This document shows, piece after piece, positions 1 through 13,181 of a DNA stretch of 64,000 nt. The translations under genes were made by a program, and so were the position numbers. Numbering within the stretch: the stretch's first letter is position 1; each line of letters opens with the position of its first letter. Below the pieces are notes generated by a model. It was not told where the DNA came from, searched no databases, and saw nothing but the letters and a program-made list of their open reading frames with translations. Origin of the DNA: Vigna angularis (Eukaryota; Streptophyta; Magnoliopsida; Fabales; Fabaceae); the NCBI RefSeq assembly GCF_016808095.1, contig NC_068971.1, positions 5,592,501 through 5,656,500 on the forward strand, given 5' to 3'.

Positions 1-20
1 TTATCAATCACACTCGATTC

Positions 21-22
<2 letters not shown>

Positions 23-60
<38 letters not shown>
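23..60. repeat. (AT)n microsatellite
   Basis: Uninterrupted alternating AT dinucleotides over about 38 bp, followed by a short ACAC run. Confidence 0.95.
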
Positions 61-67
<7 letters not shown>

Positions 68-1885
68 AAGTGCACAACCTAAACTCAAAGTCTAAACATT
101 ATTTATATATATAAAAATAACAGATTAAATTTATTTTCCTAGATAATAAAATAAAAAGTTCAATTAAATGTTGAATGATTGAGAATAAATTAATTTAATT
201 CGTGTGCGTTCCTATTTATTCCGTGTAAAAATTATTTGAGCAAATTTCTAATGAGGTGCTTTTTTTTTCTAACAAAATGTAGAAGAAAAAACTGACCAAC
301 ATTGTTGAATTCTACTCATATTCTCTCTTTTCGGTAAATCTTGCCATTCTGAAAGATTAAATTTATCAAATGTCAATTGGGTCGGCAACATCTCTCCATC
401 CAAGCTTTCAATTACATGATTGACACAATAGGCAACCACGAATTACCCTTGCAAATTATATTAAAAGAAATTGCTATAATATAATAGATCGCTATAGAAT
501 GAGACGTCTTATTTTGTTGAATAAAAAATAAAATTAATCACAAAATAAAGTAGAAAAAAAATCCTTCAATCAAAATATTTTTTGTTGAATGGTTTTTGTT
601 ATATTTTTAATAAAATATATGAGGTTTATTGTGGATGATTCAATACTAGATGGAACAATATCTCTAATACACTACAAATTTCATTAATTAAGATTTTTAA
701 CTTTGATTTAATCTTATCAAACAAATTATAAGATAAGATTCACACTCATTTATACTATGAATTGGTTTCATTTATAATTATGCTCATATTTTCAATCATT
801 AGTATCTGTTTAAGTTAAACTTATCCTAAATGGTTTATCTAATAAGGAATTGTAATTTTTTATATGAGATGTTAGGAGAAAGCTAGGTGGTCAGGAATTA
901 CATTTGGAGAAGGAATTAATTTTTGTTTGGGGTGAATGTTACATGTACTCTAAGTTTAGTGTCACTCTCTTGATGGATGATTTTGGAGAAATCATAGACT
1001 TTGTGAGTATTCTATTAAATTTTCTCTTGATTTTTTGCCTGCTCATAATTTACTCAAAGCTAATTATGTTTTAGATGATACTATATGTTTGATAAATATG
1101 GAAGTGTTTTCCCTTTCAAAGGTAGTTTAACTTCTCATCAAGAATGCTTCTAGATATATAAGGTTCTTACTTGCGATAATCTCTTTCAAGAGAATGTTAT
1201 TTCAGATGTTGATTTTACTCATGTTCATTGTAATATATGTATTTGAGACTTCTCTACACCTTTTATGTCTGATGTTTTTTCATAGGTGTGGTATTGAATA
1301 TCTGGTTCGTTTTCTAATCTGAGAAAAAAAGGGTGAAGTTATTATAACATATTTCCCTTTTTTTATTGAGTTTATTTTGAACTCATCATTTAATAAAAAA
1401 AGTATGCTGATTTAACTATATAATAATTAATTTGAGAAGGCTATTTATTAATTTTAATGACAACTCAAGCTTAATAGTATATGAGAATCAATTCGACTTT
1501 GTTTAGATAAAAACTTCCAACACAATTATTGGAAAATATAATTAAAAAAAAAAAACACAAGCTTATTGGTCATATGATAAGATAAGCTTATATAGTTTAA
1601 ATAAGTTTTTTTTTTCGAAAATTTAAACCTAACAATGTTTTAGAAATTAATTTATACGTTCTCATAAAAAAAATATCATTTAAATTTTATTCTTTATTTT
1701 TTTCTCTCTTAAAAGATTTATGTAAACTAATCCAAATAAAACTTAAATAACCTAAACTCTAACATGCTCCACAAAAGTTTTATTTTCCAAAACTTATTCT
1801 TAGACATGGATGAATCTAAAAACTTATTAATTGAAGAATTTGAAAATGTTTGTGAGGATGACTACAAAAATTAAATTACTTCAAC

Positions 1886-1886
<1 letters not shown>

Positions 1887-1939
<53 letters not shown>
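1887..1939. repeat. (TA)n microsatellite
   Basis: Uninterrupted TA dinucleotide array of about 50 bp. Confidence 0.95.
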
Positions 1940-1940
<1 letters not shown>

Positions 1941-2319
1941 CGATTATAGAGAGAATTAGATTTTGTTTGATTGAATTTGCTGAAAGGAAAGTTTTAAAAT
2001 AAATAATTTTATTTTAAAGCAAAAAAAAAACATTTTAATAAAAGATAAAGAAATTGAAATAAAAATGTTAAAAATATTCATGAATTACAAGTTTTCATAT
2101 TCATAAAATGGTTTGTTTTTCAGATTTTTCTTACAAATTCTTGTTTCAAATATATTCCACTGAAGTTCTAAACATTTTTTTTTGTCATTTTAAAACAACT
2201 AAAATCAGTATTAATACTATTTCCTAAATATGTTGTGTGATGTGCCTAATCCAATCAACTAAAATTGTATTGGTAGAAGAAATTAAATATTTTATAATAA
2301 GAATATGTATAATGTTATA

Positions 2320-4071
2320 TGTTTCGGACATGGGTTGAGGTCTCTTGTTCAAACTACTCTAAGTATGTATTGAAAATCGAATGAGCTTTTTAGGGGTCAT
2401 TCATACGTTGTTCGCTCTCCTTCTTACCTGTCGAAGCCGTGAGTACTTGTCAAAGACACTCTGATGCTCAAATCAGTAATATAATCGATCGGTTATTACA
2501 ATAGGTGATGCATATAATGCGCATAATCCCTTAAAGTCATACCTGAGACTTTTATTTATACTAGTTGTGATGGACTTTTATCTTTTACGGGCCTAATGAC
2601 GATCCAATAACACCTTAATTTGGAGTGTTACTCCCTCCACCACCACATAGTGTTTCCTGCACCTCCCCATTCCTCTTTTACCCTTCCATATTTAATGTGA
2701 AGGTTAAAAATTTTAACTTTCTCCAACTTCCAACCACTTCATTAATGATTCCCACCAATATATGAATGCACCCCCACACTTCACCACTTCCAACGGAAAT
2801 CAAATTTCTCTTCTTTTCCTTTTCCCTTCTTTAAAAATAAAACAATTCAAAACAAAATCAATTAACTTTAATTAAATTAATAATAATTAATTCATTAAAT
2901 AAAACAAAATTAATTTAATTATATATACATAATTTACTTAAAATATAATTATAATTAAAATATAATTACTTAACTTTAAAAACATCTAAAAATTAATTTA
3001 CAAATTAATAAACTAAAAAGTAAAAAAAATAAAAGAATTTGTTAAGCTTTCCATGCTTTCTTTTATTTTTCTTTTTACAAACACTTCATTTATAAATAAA
3101 TAATAATATAGAAAATATTAAATTAAAATAAATGTACAAAAATTAACAACCTAAATAAAATTAAATTAATAACCTAAAAAAATAAGAAAATGAAACCTTA
3201 AGGTCTCAGTAAATATGGGAGATCCGTTGGACCTTCAACCGAGGAAAACACCCAAAACGTTGAAAGGCTTCAACAGATATGGGACATCCGTTAAGCCTTC
3301 AATGGATCTCGAGATTCGCCCACGGATATCGAGATTCGTTGAAGGCTCAACGAATGTCCCATATCCGTTGCAGCTTTTGGCGTTTCTCTTCTTCTTCGTT
3401 TAACACAAAACAAAGGCGCATATAAAATCACTAACTTGGATCAGAGACAACAACAAAGAAAGCACCAAACTCTACAGCACTATGAACCCACCATGAATCA
3501 AGCAACAGCACGAACCCACCACCAACCAAGCACCAGCACGAACCAAGCAAAGGAGAAGAAAACCTTGAAGAAAATGGTAAATTGGGAAAGAGGAAGATGG
3601 AAAATTGTGGAAAGAGAAAAAGAAGAATAAGAGAGGAAGAGAGAAAGAAAGAGTGTGGGGTTGGGGTGTGGTGTGCAACTAAGTGAATAAGAGAGTAAAA
3701 ATTAAGGTTTTAAGAAAAAGTTAAAAAAGTAAAGGGTAAAAGTAAATAAAGATATTTTTGGAATTAAAAAAAATTAGGGAGATATAGGAAGCAGTAGTGG
3801 TGGAGGAAGTAACGCTCCTTAATTTGCATTAAGAGCTTAATGAGTCATTATTGTTGATAATCTTACCATATTGTTAAGTCATATTAGGCACAACCTAGGC
3901 CTGAATGGATCCAGAAAGACGACCTGGGTAAATAAACGGTCTAGGTGGATGGCATGAGAGGACAACCTAAGTGGTTGCCCTGGGTGAAAGACCTGAATGG
4001 ATGGACAGCCTAGGAGAATGACCTAGAAGGACTATCTAAGTGTTGCTTGGCCTCTTGGCTTGTACGGTACA
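2320..4071. mobile_element. Solo LTR (Tat/gypsy-like), split by a MULE
   Basis: The segment begins TGTTTCGGACATGGG and ends GGTACA. It is flanked on both sides by the same 5 bp, TTATA (2315-2319 and 4072-4076), the signature of an LTR-retrotransposon insertion. There is no internal coding region, so it is a solo LTR left by LTR-LTR recombination. Removing the nested MULE and its extra target copy leaves about 548 bp. A block at 2445-2477 (caaagacactctgatgctca...) resembles a block in the LTRs of the complete Tat element at 16.9-26.1 kb and in the LTR at 53 kb, so it is probably a relative. By analogy it lies in minus orientation. Confidence 0.8.
2623..3817. mobile_element. Non-autonomous Mutator-like element (MULE)
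   Basis: The 1195-bp element starts GAGTGTTACTCCCTCCACCA. Its right end, read in reverse complement, is GAGCGTTACTTCCTCCACCA, giving terminal inverted repeats that extend about 50 bp with mismatches. Both ends are flanked by the identical 9-bp target duplication CTTAATTTG (2614-2622 and 3818-3826), as expected for the Mutator superfamily. No transposase is present. The interior holds imperfect direct and inverted copies of a 'tatgggacatccgtt' motif between about 3205 and 3375, which could form a hairpin, and an A-rich right half. The short ORFs inside do not look like genes. Confidence 0.85.
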
Positions 4072-7000
4072 TTATAATATAATAAGAGAAAATAGGACAT
4101 TTTTCCAATATTAATTAGTATACTTTGAAAGAAAACTGAAATAGACATAATAAGTCTAAAAATAATCGTGAGTAGGTGTACGTTAAAAATTTCTTACCAA
4201 AAAAGTCCAAGGTTATAGGTAGAAAATGGAGAATAATTTAAAATATAAAACAGTGTAAATGTTAGACATAAACTTTCATAATTACAATACTTAATAAAGA
4301 ATGAAAAAAAAAAAACTATAACAATTTTTCTTATTTATAAATATAAAAATATATAGTAAGTAAAACGAGATTCTATGTATAATTAACATCTCAAATTGTG
4401 ATTTTTCTTATTCGAACTATTCTCTTTTCCAATCCAAACATCATTTTCAAAGATTATAATTCCATCTTCCTAAGACTCTATCATTAAATTTTCGATAAAG
4501 ATAAAATATAGTCTCGAGAATGCATATGCTAATTATCTTCTTCCCAATTATCTATCCTTTCAAAATCTTATCTTTTTTGTCATGATATAATATTTGCTTC
4601 ATAGTAATTAGTAGTCTATCATTCTTCGTATATCTTTTTATAGTCAATATGTGACACTATCGTATAACCTAAAAAAAAATTGTGTATGATCCACATTTCA
4701 ATTTGCATTAAGAGCATAGTTAAACATGTTTAAATTTAAAAATATATCAAATCTTACCTCAATTTATATCCATACATATTTAGAAGTGTTTCGAATTGTA
4801 GGGTTAAGGTCAATGTCCAAAATCTATATAACAATCTAAAAGATTTCACAGTTGTCCTTCAGTTCTGATTATAAAGGTCATTTGTCTAATACTATTCGAA
4901 AAACACTTGTAGCAGATGTTGTGATGTTAAAGTCAATTTCAATTTGACAATTCTAATATTAAATATATAATAAATGCAACCACTTACGTATACTTTAAAC
5001 CTATATTTATAAATTCATTATGATTAATAAGTACTGGTCAGTAAAAAACAAATCTAATAACTGATAAAATAGACTGCTAGTACAATCATTTTTGGATCAT
5101 AGAGTATATTAAATTTATTCATTTAAGATAACCATTTTTAAAATAATATTAACAGCATAAAAACATATTTACATTATACAAATTCATTAATCTAAACTAT
5201 ACCCAACCCCAACATATACCACATCAGCTCCTCCCTTCAAATAAATTATGGAATTCCTCCTATTTAAATTAAACAATATAGCTTTTATATGTCTAATTCT
5301 CCCGCTTATTTTTAAGAAAATAAAGAACATTAAATTAGATTGACCCTTGAGAATAGCGAAATACCATTTCTACAATAAAATGTTATAGTAATATTTGCAT
5401 GGGAAGAATAAAATAAATGACATGATGAAAAATAAAATATAAAAAATAATGTTATGGTGAAAAGAATTTTATTATTAGAAAAAAGAATGCGAGAAGGTAT
5501 GAGAAGAAAATTGAAAATAGTGTTTCCAATGTTTCTTTCTTTTCCATTATTGACTTAATCTAACTTTCTTTGCCCCTTGAAAAGAGTCACTCATGTCACC
5601 TTCACCTCTACCGTTTTCTTCTCCTTTTTTCTCTTCTAACTTATCTTTTCTTCTTTTTAAGGAATTTCTTTCAACTTTAAAATCCTATATATTCTTTGGA
5701 TCCCTTTCAAGTCCAACTATATATTATAACCGAAACAAAAAAAAATAATAATACAAGACTTCATATAACAATTAAAGATTATTTCAGTTAATTTAAATGT
5801 TAATACGCTAAGTTTAAACGATAAACTATTTCATAATCTTAAATATATTTTTAATGTTCTCATTTAAGTCAACTTGACCTAACTTACGTATCAACACCTC
5901 TGATTATGTATGTAAGATAGTTTACATTAATTATTAGAAAAAACATACAAAATTATTAGCATCCTAAGAACACGTGATCTATTTTATTTTATGTTTCACT
6001 AAAACATTCACTATATAAAATAAAATAAAAATTCAACATATCATTGTTATATTTAGCTTATTGACTTAAACATCAATTTTTTATTCTTAGATATATATAT
6101 GGTTTTTACATTCAAAATTAACTATTTTTTATACTTTTCAAATTGATAAATAGAACTAGAACTATTAATAAAAGCTTAACCTTTTTAACTTTTAAGAGTA
6201 TGATTAGAGTACATTTTGATTACGACTTTATACCAGCAGCCATTCACTTAAAACAAACTTAAAAATGAAGTATTTTTTATTTATTAATAAAACTATTAAT
6301 ATGTTTGGAAAAAAAGTAAGTTTTTGTTTCTCTCTCTAATAAGTATTGAGGTGAGAGAAGTTAATGAGAAATCTGAATGGTTTTTGGTGTTAAAAATAGG
6401 AAAGAAACAGTGTGTCACTGAAGTTGATGAAGATACGTTTTAAAAAGCGTTATCCATATAGTGGTCCCTCCTACAGCTATGGTCTTCCCATCAACTTCCT
6501 CTCTCTATCTCTTTCGATTTCTCTTTGTCTCCTCATATATGCATCATTTTATTTTTGTTTACTCTAATAATGTCCATTAATTATCCACTCTTTCTATCTC
6601 TATATCAAGATATTTTCATTTTTATATATTTTTTCATATATAATTTCTTAGTCTGTTCAAATATACAAAAACAATTAATAAAACCATGTATGCATTACGT
6701 GCCAAAATTTGTGGATTATATTCATGCTCAAGAATAGTTATATACACAAAAGGACAATTGACACTTGAATATCCTATTAAAGTTATAATTGACTTATATA
6801 TGTACACATTTTTTTCAATTTTACTTTTTAATAAATAATTTTTTAAAAATAAAATAATCATTTTATCACTTTTACTGTTTAAGTGATATTTTTTCAAATT
6901 TTGATATTTTATTCAATTTTTTTTAAAAGCTAACTTAAACTAAAATAATGATCTATGATAAAAAAAAAATTAGCTACAAAATAAATAAAAAATATTTAAA

Positions 7001-9559
7001 ATAAAATTGTAAAAGTTATTGATATTTATTTTAATAATTATTTCCACATCCAAAATACACGAGAGAATACAACATGATCATTGCTTACCTATTTTTCATG
7101 AACCTCCATAGATAAAAGCTTTCAACTCCCAAATAACTTTATACATGTCTTGTTATTAGGTTCCCATACCCATAGATCTTTCACATCAGCCTAAATTTGG
7201 TCAACCTGTAATTCTTCAACACCTCCATTAGTTAAGGGATTGATAGTGAAAATAGACTTAAATTATTTATTTAAAGAATTAAAGTTTAAATAATTTTACG
7301 AATGACTGATATCATAACTTTTATTCTTCAAATTTCACATGTTGAAATCTATATTAGATGTACCAAGCATTTTTTGTGAAGTAGGTATGTGGGAGGTTGA
7401 GTTATGCTTTGTTCATACGCATAGACAATGGGAGGTTAGGATTCGACAGCAGTAAAGAATTAAGATAGTGGAAACATCCACAGTTTATGGGTTTGGTGGA
7501 TAAAATTAAAATAATTATGAAAGATGCTATATATGCTTATGTGTTATTTCAGTTAATCCAATTATTTTAGTTTTAAAAAAATATTTATTAAAAAGTATAT
7601 ATGTACAAATTACTTAATGATTCTGGATATTCCAGTCATGGACTGAAGACCTTCTTTAGTTCTTTTGCTTAATATTATTATTTTTAATTATACTGATAAT
7701 ATTAACAAACTAATCCTCTAATAACATTCTTGATACTAATAATATTTATTTAATAGGAGCAAATGTGCCTGAGAATTCGATCCTTGTTAAGTTATACTTA
7801 TTATACCTTTTATCTATAGCAATTAATACTCCCATGCAAAACTTTATATGAGAAAAGTGCTTGATAAATTGTAATTTTATCCAAAAAAATATGATCAAAT
7901 CCCCAATTTGGCATATTAAATAATAAAACAATAAACCTTAAAATTGCTTAAAATGTATTCGACAAATTTTATAAAAATCAAGTTTATAAATTAGTTTGCG
8001 TAAATAAATTAAACTTAAACATATTTAGGCAGTGAACCATGTTGAAATCATTTACGCCATAATTAGATGCAATCACTGATGGTTTTTTCGTACGGATAAA
8101 TAACATTGATCCGTTGGCACAATGTGACCTACCGGAATACTCAATCATGGTCATGGACCTCATTTCTCTCTAGAACAAATTATTTTCTTAAATATTTTCT
8201 TAAATATTTTCTTTTTCCTTTTTAACACTCAGATTTGAAAAAGTTTGGTTTTATTTTATCACGGTAAAATACTCTTATTTTTTTATATAAGTTTTAATTA
8301 ATTTGATCGTGATATGGAAATGAAATGGGTAAAATAAAACAAAAGTATCAATATTTTATTGAAGGCAAAAAAATTGAATGAAAGTTAAGAAAAAAAAAAG
8401 GAAAAAATGAAGTTGTTTTTATAATATTAAATTTAAAATTTATACTAATAATTGTTTTTGATTGATTAAATTGCAGGGGTTTACAGTGTAAGTGTGAAGT
8501 GAGCGGTGTGGGAGTTGAAGAGAGAAAAAAAAAAGGAGAAAACGGGAATTGGAAGAATAAAGCAAAGCGAGAGGGTCAGAAAAAGTCATGATTTCAAAAT
8601 ATAAAGTTCAAAAGTGTAATAAATAATAGTCGAAAAGGAGGGTTAGGAATAGAGAAGTTTTGAAGCAGTGGTATGATGGAATGGTATATGTGTGCTGAAT
8701 TCCATGCAGCAATCATGGCTCTTGGATCGTTTTCAAAGTCTTCCAAGATCTAATCATGATGGAGTGAAGCATCACATATAACGTGGGTCCCATTGTCTCC
8801 AACACCTTTTCTACCTTCATTTTCTCATCTTCACTTTCCTTTCGTTAGGTTTACAATGCCTATTCGAATCTTCTTTCAACTGCTCTAAACCTTTCCATCT
8901 TTACCAAACTTTCCCAACTACAATATTTCATCATCAAAAAATAAATCACTTCTCATTTATCTTTGCTAAAAAAAATCATCTTCAGGGTCTTTTCAGAAAA
9001 ATTAATAATATTCTATGTCTCTGTCTCAAGGATTGGAATGAAAATATATATTTTTGTGGTTATATGCTTTATCTTTAAGCTGGGCTTTTCATCAAACTGG
9101 GCCTCTTTGTTTCCTTTTGGACTTCTTACGGTCCTTCTTAGATGGGCTGCTGCTTGCACCCTTGCTTTTTGTGCATTTTCAGCATTCTTTTATAAAAATA
9201 ATTAATTCATTAATTTTCAGAATTGTATTTTTTTTAAGGAAAAGTTGACCTAATAAAATTATTTTAGCCTTAATAAAATCATAAACTTAGAAGATTGTTT
9301 GGTTTCAAAAACATTAAAAAACATTTCTTAAAAGAATATACCGTTTTTTACTCCTGCACTTGATTTATGAATTTATTTAACACTAAAAAATATTATATTT
9401 AATAGAGGTTATTTACCAGTAATAGATTTAAGGGAGGTTTGTTAAGTTGGGTTAAATTTCAAAGGTTTACTTGTAAACTCCAGAAAAATACTTTAGTTTT
9501 GTTTTAAACCTCAGTAAATAAATATAATTAAATATTTTTTTATAAACAAATAATTTTAA
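4072..9559. other. AT-rich intergenic DNA, no gene seen
   Basis: About 5.5 kb with very high A+T. Several CT-rich stretches (5510-5660, 6480-6540, 8810-8960) look like promoter or 5'-UTR pyrimidine tracts but are not followed by a convincing coding exon. ORFs here are short, low-complexity and without recognisable motifs. Confidence 0.6.
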
Positions 9560-9566
9560 TAAATTT

Positions 9567-9830
9567 TTGTTTTATTTTTTTCCCTCTTTCTCTTCGTTCT
9601 TTGTTCTAAACCCTACGCTCCACATCAACGCTCACCGCGCATTACCGCCTCACCCCCGCGCCACCTCACCCCCGCACCGCCGCACCGCTGCACTTGGAGC
9701 TCGGATTAGAAGGAGATCAGATCTTTGCTTTGCTTCCAGAAAAAGGTTAGGTTTCTTCTCCATTTCGTTTGGATTCCCTTTTTGCATTGGGTATTGTGTT
9801 ATAGATTTCTAGTGGTTGGGAATTTGCAAT
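9567..9830 (+). other. Possible orphan 5' exon, GC-rich island
   Basis: A locally C-rich stretch at 9607-9720 (many Pro/Ala/His codons in one frame) follows a CT-rich leader and is followed by a plausible splice donor near 9744-9750 (AAAAAG/GTTAGG). This is how many plant first exons look. No downstream exon or recognisable protein was found in the next 1.7 kb. I do not assign a product; it may be a remnant or a non-coding first exon. Confidence 0.25.
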
Positions 9831-11523
9831 TGATTGTTTTGGGTAGATGGTGAAGAAGAATTCCTTTGTTGTTTAAAATAGTTGTGGCAGTGTAGAAAAA
9901 CATAACAGAGAAGAGTGAGTGAGTGGTGACTTGTGAGAAAAAAAGAGGAGTTCAATTCAACAGAGAGAGAATAAAATCCATTCCACTCGACCTGAAGGTG
10001 GTTTGGTTTGTCAGTAAACGGTGTCTTTCTTTGTTGTGGTTTCAAACTCTAGTCTTTTGTCTTGTACTAATCCCTTTTATAACGATAGAATAATTGTGTT
10101 TGTGCCATAAAAAAAAACATTATTAGTTCTGTTCAGTATCATTTTTAATGAAAAACATTTACTATTATTAATTATTTATTGGATACGATAAGATCATCAT
10201 CAAGACCCAACTAGTAATGGTAATTGGGATTCTGTGTGGGTTTTAGCATAACTGAGGTGTCAGAAGTGTGAGAGTGTATTTACAATAGTAGTGGGATACA
10301 GAAGAAATTGGCTACTGGCCTGAACTATCTATGAGAGGGAAGGTTCTAAATATATAAATATTCATTGAATGATCGCAATACTATAAATATTTCAGATGAA
10401 ATATACACACTTACTCTGTTTTCGTAATTGAAGCTCGTTTGAAAATCTAGTCTGTCAAATATCAGTTTATCATTATGATTGTATTCATATTTACTAATAT
10501 TTTCTCTGGGACAGTCATTTGGTTAGATGCCTTCAACATAAGGACCCATCAAGTTAATAAATAAGATGGATTCAAAATAATGATATAGATGCCAGCCTTT
10601 CTTTTAGATGTTGGTTTCTTAACTATTTTCCTTATTCTTAAGGCCATCAAGATTTCAATTGCTTTATTTCTTCCTCAGTGTCACTTTTTCTTCTATGCCT
10701 TGAAGATATCATAATTTATAGATGAGATGCATTCGATCCCAATTTGTTGAGGCCAAAAGTTACTGAGCGCAAAGAACATGAAAAGACTTTCATAGAAGTA
10801 ACTCACTGTACTGATTGAATGAAAAAAGATACCAGTGAGTTTGATACATGCTCTATTTATAGAGCTCATTGAATTAGTAATTACAACACCAAGTTAACCA
10901 ACTAATCTCAACAGCCACAATTAACCAAAAACTTGTAACAAAAGAAAATCAGGTGAGTAATTTATTTACCTGATCCACTAATTTACTACCTCAGGTGTAA
11001 AAACACCTGCTCCTGACCATAACCTTGTTTGGTTCTAGTTTTCTAGATGTATGTTGATTTCTTTTTGTTTCTTTGCTCTCTTGTTGTGCCATTATCTGTC
11101 ATATAAATTAAAATTTGGGCTTCCAAACTACCCATTGAGATGATTCATGCTAACTTCGTTTGAACGCAAAGGTTTCACAACTTCTGCCCACAAGAGTTTA
11201 CTTGGCGGCTAATGCAAACACTTGAAACGAGGAAACTACACAAAAGTGCTTTGCTTTTTTTTGCCCCAGAGACCCCAAGATGGTCAATCTATGATGAGCC
11301 AGTTAGAAGGAAACATTCTTTATATTTTCTTACATGTTTACATATGATATGACATTATTTTGACACACATAAGATAACGAAATAACGTCATAATATCATG
11401 TGTTAAAATTTTTAGTGGTAGGGGTATAGATTTTCACCGATTGTTAATGGATTACAACAAGCTCAAACATAACAAAAATAGCAAAAGAAACATAGAAAGT
11501 AGAGACCCAAAAAGGAGAGAGAA
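9831..11523. other. Intergenic DNA
   Basis: No coding region recognised. The only structured part is a candidate short LTR-like piece at 10745-10917. The rest is AT-rich single-copy-looking sequence leading to the phytocyanin exon. Confidence 0.55.
10745..10917. mobile_element. Candidate short LTR fragment
   Basis: The segment starts TGTTGAGGCC and ends CAACAGCCA, with CAATT on both sides (10740-10744 and 10918-10922). It contains CTATAAATAG on the minus strand, which would be a TATA box for a minus-oriented LTR. The size is small (173 bp) and the flanking match is only 5 bp, so chance is possible. Confidence 0.3.
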
Positions 11524-11686
11524 ATGTGGCGCAAGAACACAATTTTTTTGGCACTTATTGCTGCTTTGATCACAAATGAAGTCATGGCAGGACAGCATGT
11601 AGTTGGTGGAAGCCAAGGTTGGGATGCATCCACAGACTTTAAGTCTTGGGTTTCAGGCCAGACATTTAATGTTGGCGATCAACTTG
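11524..11686 (+). pseudogene. Orphan first exon of a phytocyanin (blue copper protein)
   Basis: The ATG at 11524 opens a secretory signal peptide (hydrophobic FLALIAALI core, likely cleavage after about residue 22). It is followed by the start of a plastocyanin-like domain: HVVGGSQGW and FKSWVSGQTFNVGDQL. These are typical of the uclacyanin/mavicyanin type of plant phytocyanins, extracellular or GPI-anchored cupredoxins. A GTATGT donor at 11687 sits at the phase-1 position where phytocyanin genes normally carry their single intron. The second exon should supply the copper ligands (His, Cys, His, Gln/Met). It was not found in the roughly 1.1 kb before the next gene, so the copper site is absent. 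Either the intron is very long or, more likely, this is a truncated gene copy. Confidence 0.7.
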
Positions 11687-12810
11687 GTATGTTTCTTACA
11701 CATTTCTTAAATGATGAATTGGAAAATTTCCCCCGACAATCAGGGACCATGCCCCTTCAGTATTGTTTTGAATTGAATATTAACAGTTTCTTAAACTTAA
11801 AATTTCCTCATTAAATTTAACATTTCTTAAATTCATAATTTTTGTGTAGCCTCCATTATTATTTAGCCTCTCTAAATTCCGTAAGGAAGTTGAACCCATT
11901 ATTTGTTAATGGTCTCTGAATTTTAGAATTTTCTAAGTAATATTAATGAATAAAGAAATGGGGAAATTTGGAATAATGAATTGTGTAGGCGACAATGTAG
12001 GGCCATTGTTGATCACTTGGCAGACAACATCACTGACCCTTTTCCTCTTTCCTTTATTACCTTAACCTTGTTAGTCACAAACAAAGTACTGTTCTACAAA
12101 TTTGTTTTAGTTACAATGGTATCACAATTCAGTCCATTTTTAAGCACAAGATACCACCTCCAACATGATACCAACTCCTTATCTGCTCTAGCTATTATAT
12201 ATTCATCTTTTCCAACCATGTTAAATAAATTTTGATTATGCACACACTATATGACATCGTCCCTATTTTCTGGTAACAAAGTTTTGGTTTGCCAAATGGC
12301 CCGCATCTAACCTAGGTAATACCTATATGTGATTAAAGTATAAACGATGGCTATTCATCTTTAGGATTTTGACGTGTCATTCAATTGCAAAGTAAAAGAG
12401 TCTAGGAATATGTACGTGATTGGTCACGGTCATGTGACATGTCTATGGTTCAAGGTTACACTCTTGCAGACTTGAAAGCCTTGTGATGATGAAATGAAAT
12501 TTTAGTTATAATATATAATTTATATACAGAAATATTAATTCATCATATATTAATTAGCATCCATTAAAATTAAATTAAAAAATTCCTTAGGATCTGTTCC
12601 AAACATTAATAACTAACATGAAAGGATTTTGCTTTTCTTTTACCCCTATTTGATTCTCACCCTCTCCCTGTGCTTTTCCTTTGTCTCCCGCTTCTACAAA
12701 TTTCTTTTACTTTTTTTACCTTTTCAATTTTCACTTTTGGACCCTTCCTTCCTTCTTTTGAAAATTAGGGTTTTATTTTCAATTAGATCTTCTTTGTTAG
12801 GGGGTCGTAG
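11687..12810. other. Intergenic DNA downstream of the phytocyanin exon
   Basis: I searched both strands for a phytocyanin second exon and saw none. The sequence is AT-rich. From about 12,620 a CT-rich tract precedes the first non-coding exon of the bS21 gene and is probably its promoter or leader. Confidence 0.5.
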
Positions 12811-12935
12811 AGAGAGAGAGAGAAGAAGTAGAGTCCGAACAAAGTCTCGTAGCTGAGAGATTAGGATCGGAATTCTGCCATCGTTCTTTATCATTTTGCC
12901 GTCCTCTGTCCTCGCTCACCTTCAACCTTAAATTT
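12811..12935 (+). other. 5' non-coding exon of the bS21 gene (shared with ATG4)
   Basis: This GA-rich leader ends at a GTAAGT donor (12936). The presumed 5'-UTR intron runs to the acceptor TTTTTACTAG at 13133. The sequence from here to about 12955 is clearly alignable with 57631-57772 in front of ATG4, for example GTAGAGTCC, GGAATTCTG and the stretch AACCTTAAATTTGTAA. Transcript boundaries are inferred from the splice signals. Confidence 0.55.
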
Positions 12936-13181
12936 GTAAGTTACCTTTTCCCTCTTTTGTTTTGTTTACCTTAACCCCTAACCCCAAGATATTCAAAAGT
13001 TCCAAAAAATTTATAAAAGGTAAAGTTTACAATTGATCTCTTTTTTTTTATGCATGATGCTGTGCCAACAACAATACAACTAGTTTTTTTTTTTCTCTAA
13101 TTGAAATAATTTTTTCTCCTTGCTTTTTACTAGTGCTTGTCAAAGGAAGAGAAGGAGTTAGCACATTTATATCTCCAAGAT

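Larger units (their letters stand above)
1..2319. other. AT-rich intergenic DNA
   Basis: No gene is supportable here. The stretch is dominated by A/T runs and two TA dinucleotide arrays. Around 890-1260 the composition becomes slightly more coding-like, with short open stretches on the plus strand interrupted by stops. It might be a decayed transposon or gene fragment, but I cannot assign it to a family. Confidence 0.6.

Noticed and set aside
3215..3678. Short ORFs inside the first MULE
   Set aside because: Low-complexity, without homology signals. They arise from internal repeats and A-rich sequence.
12629..12856. 75-aa ORF in front of the bS21 gene
   Set aside because: Phe/Leu/Ser-rich translation of a CT-rich leader; it overlaps the presumed first non-coding exon.
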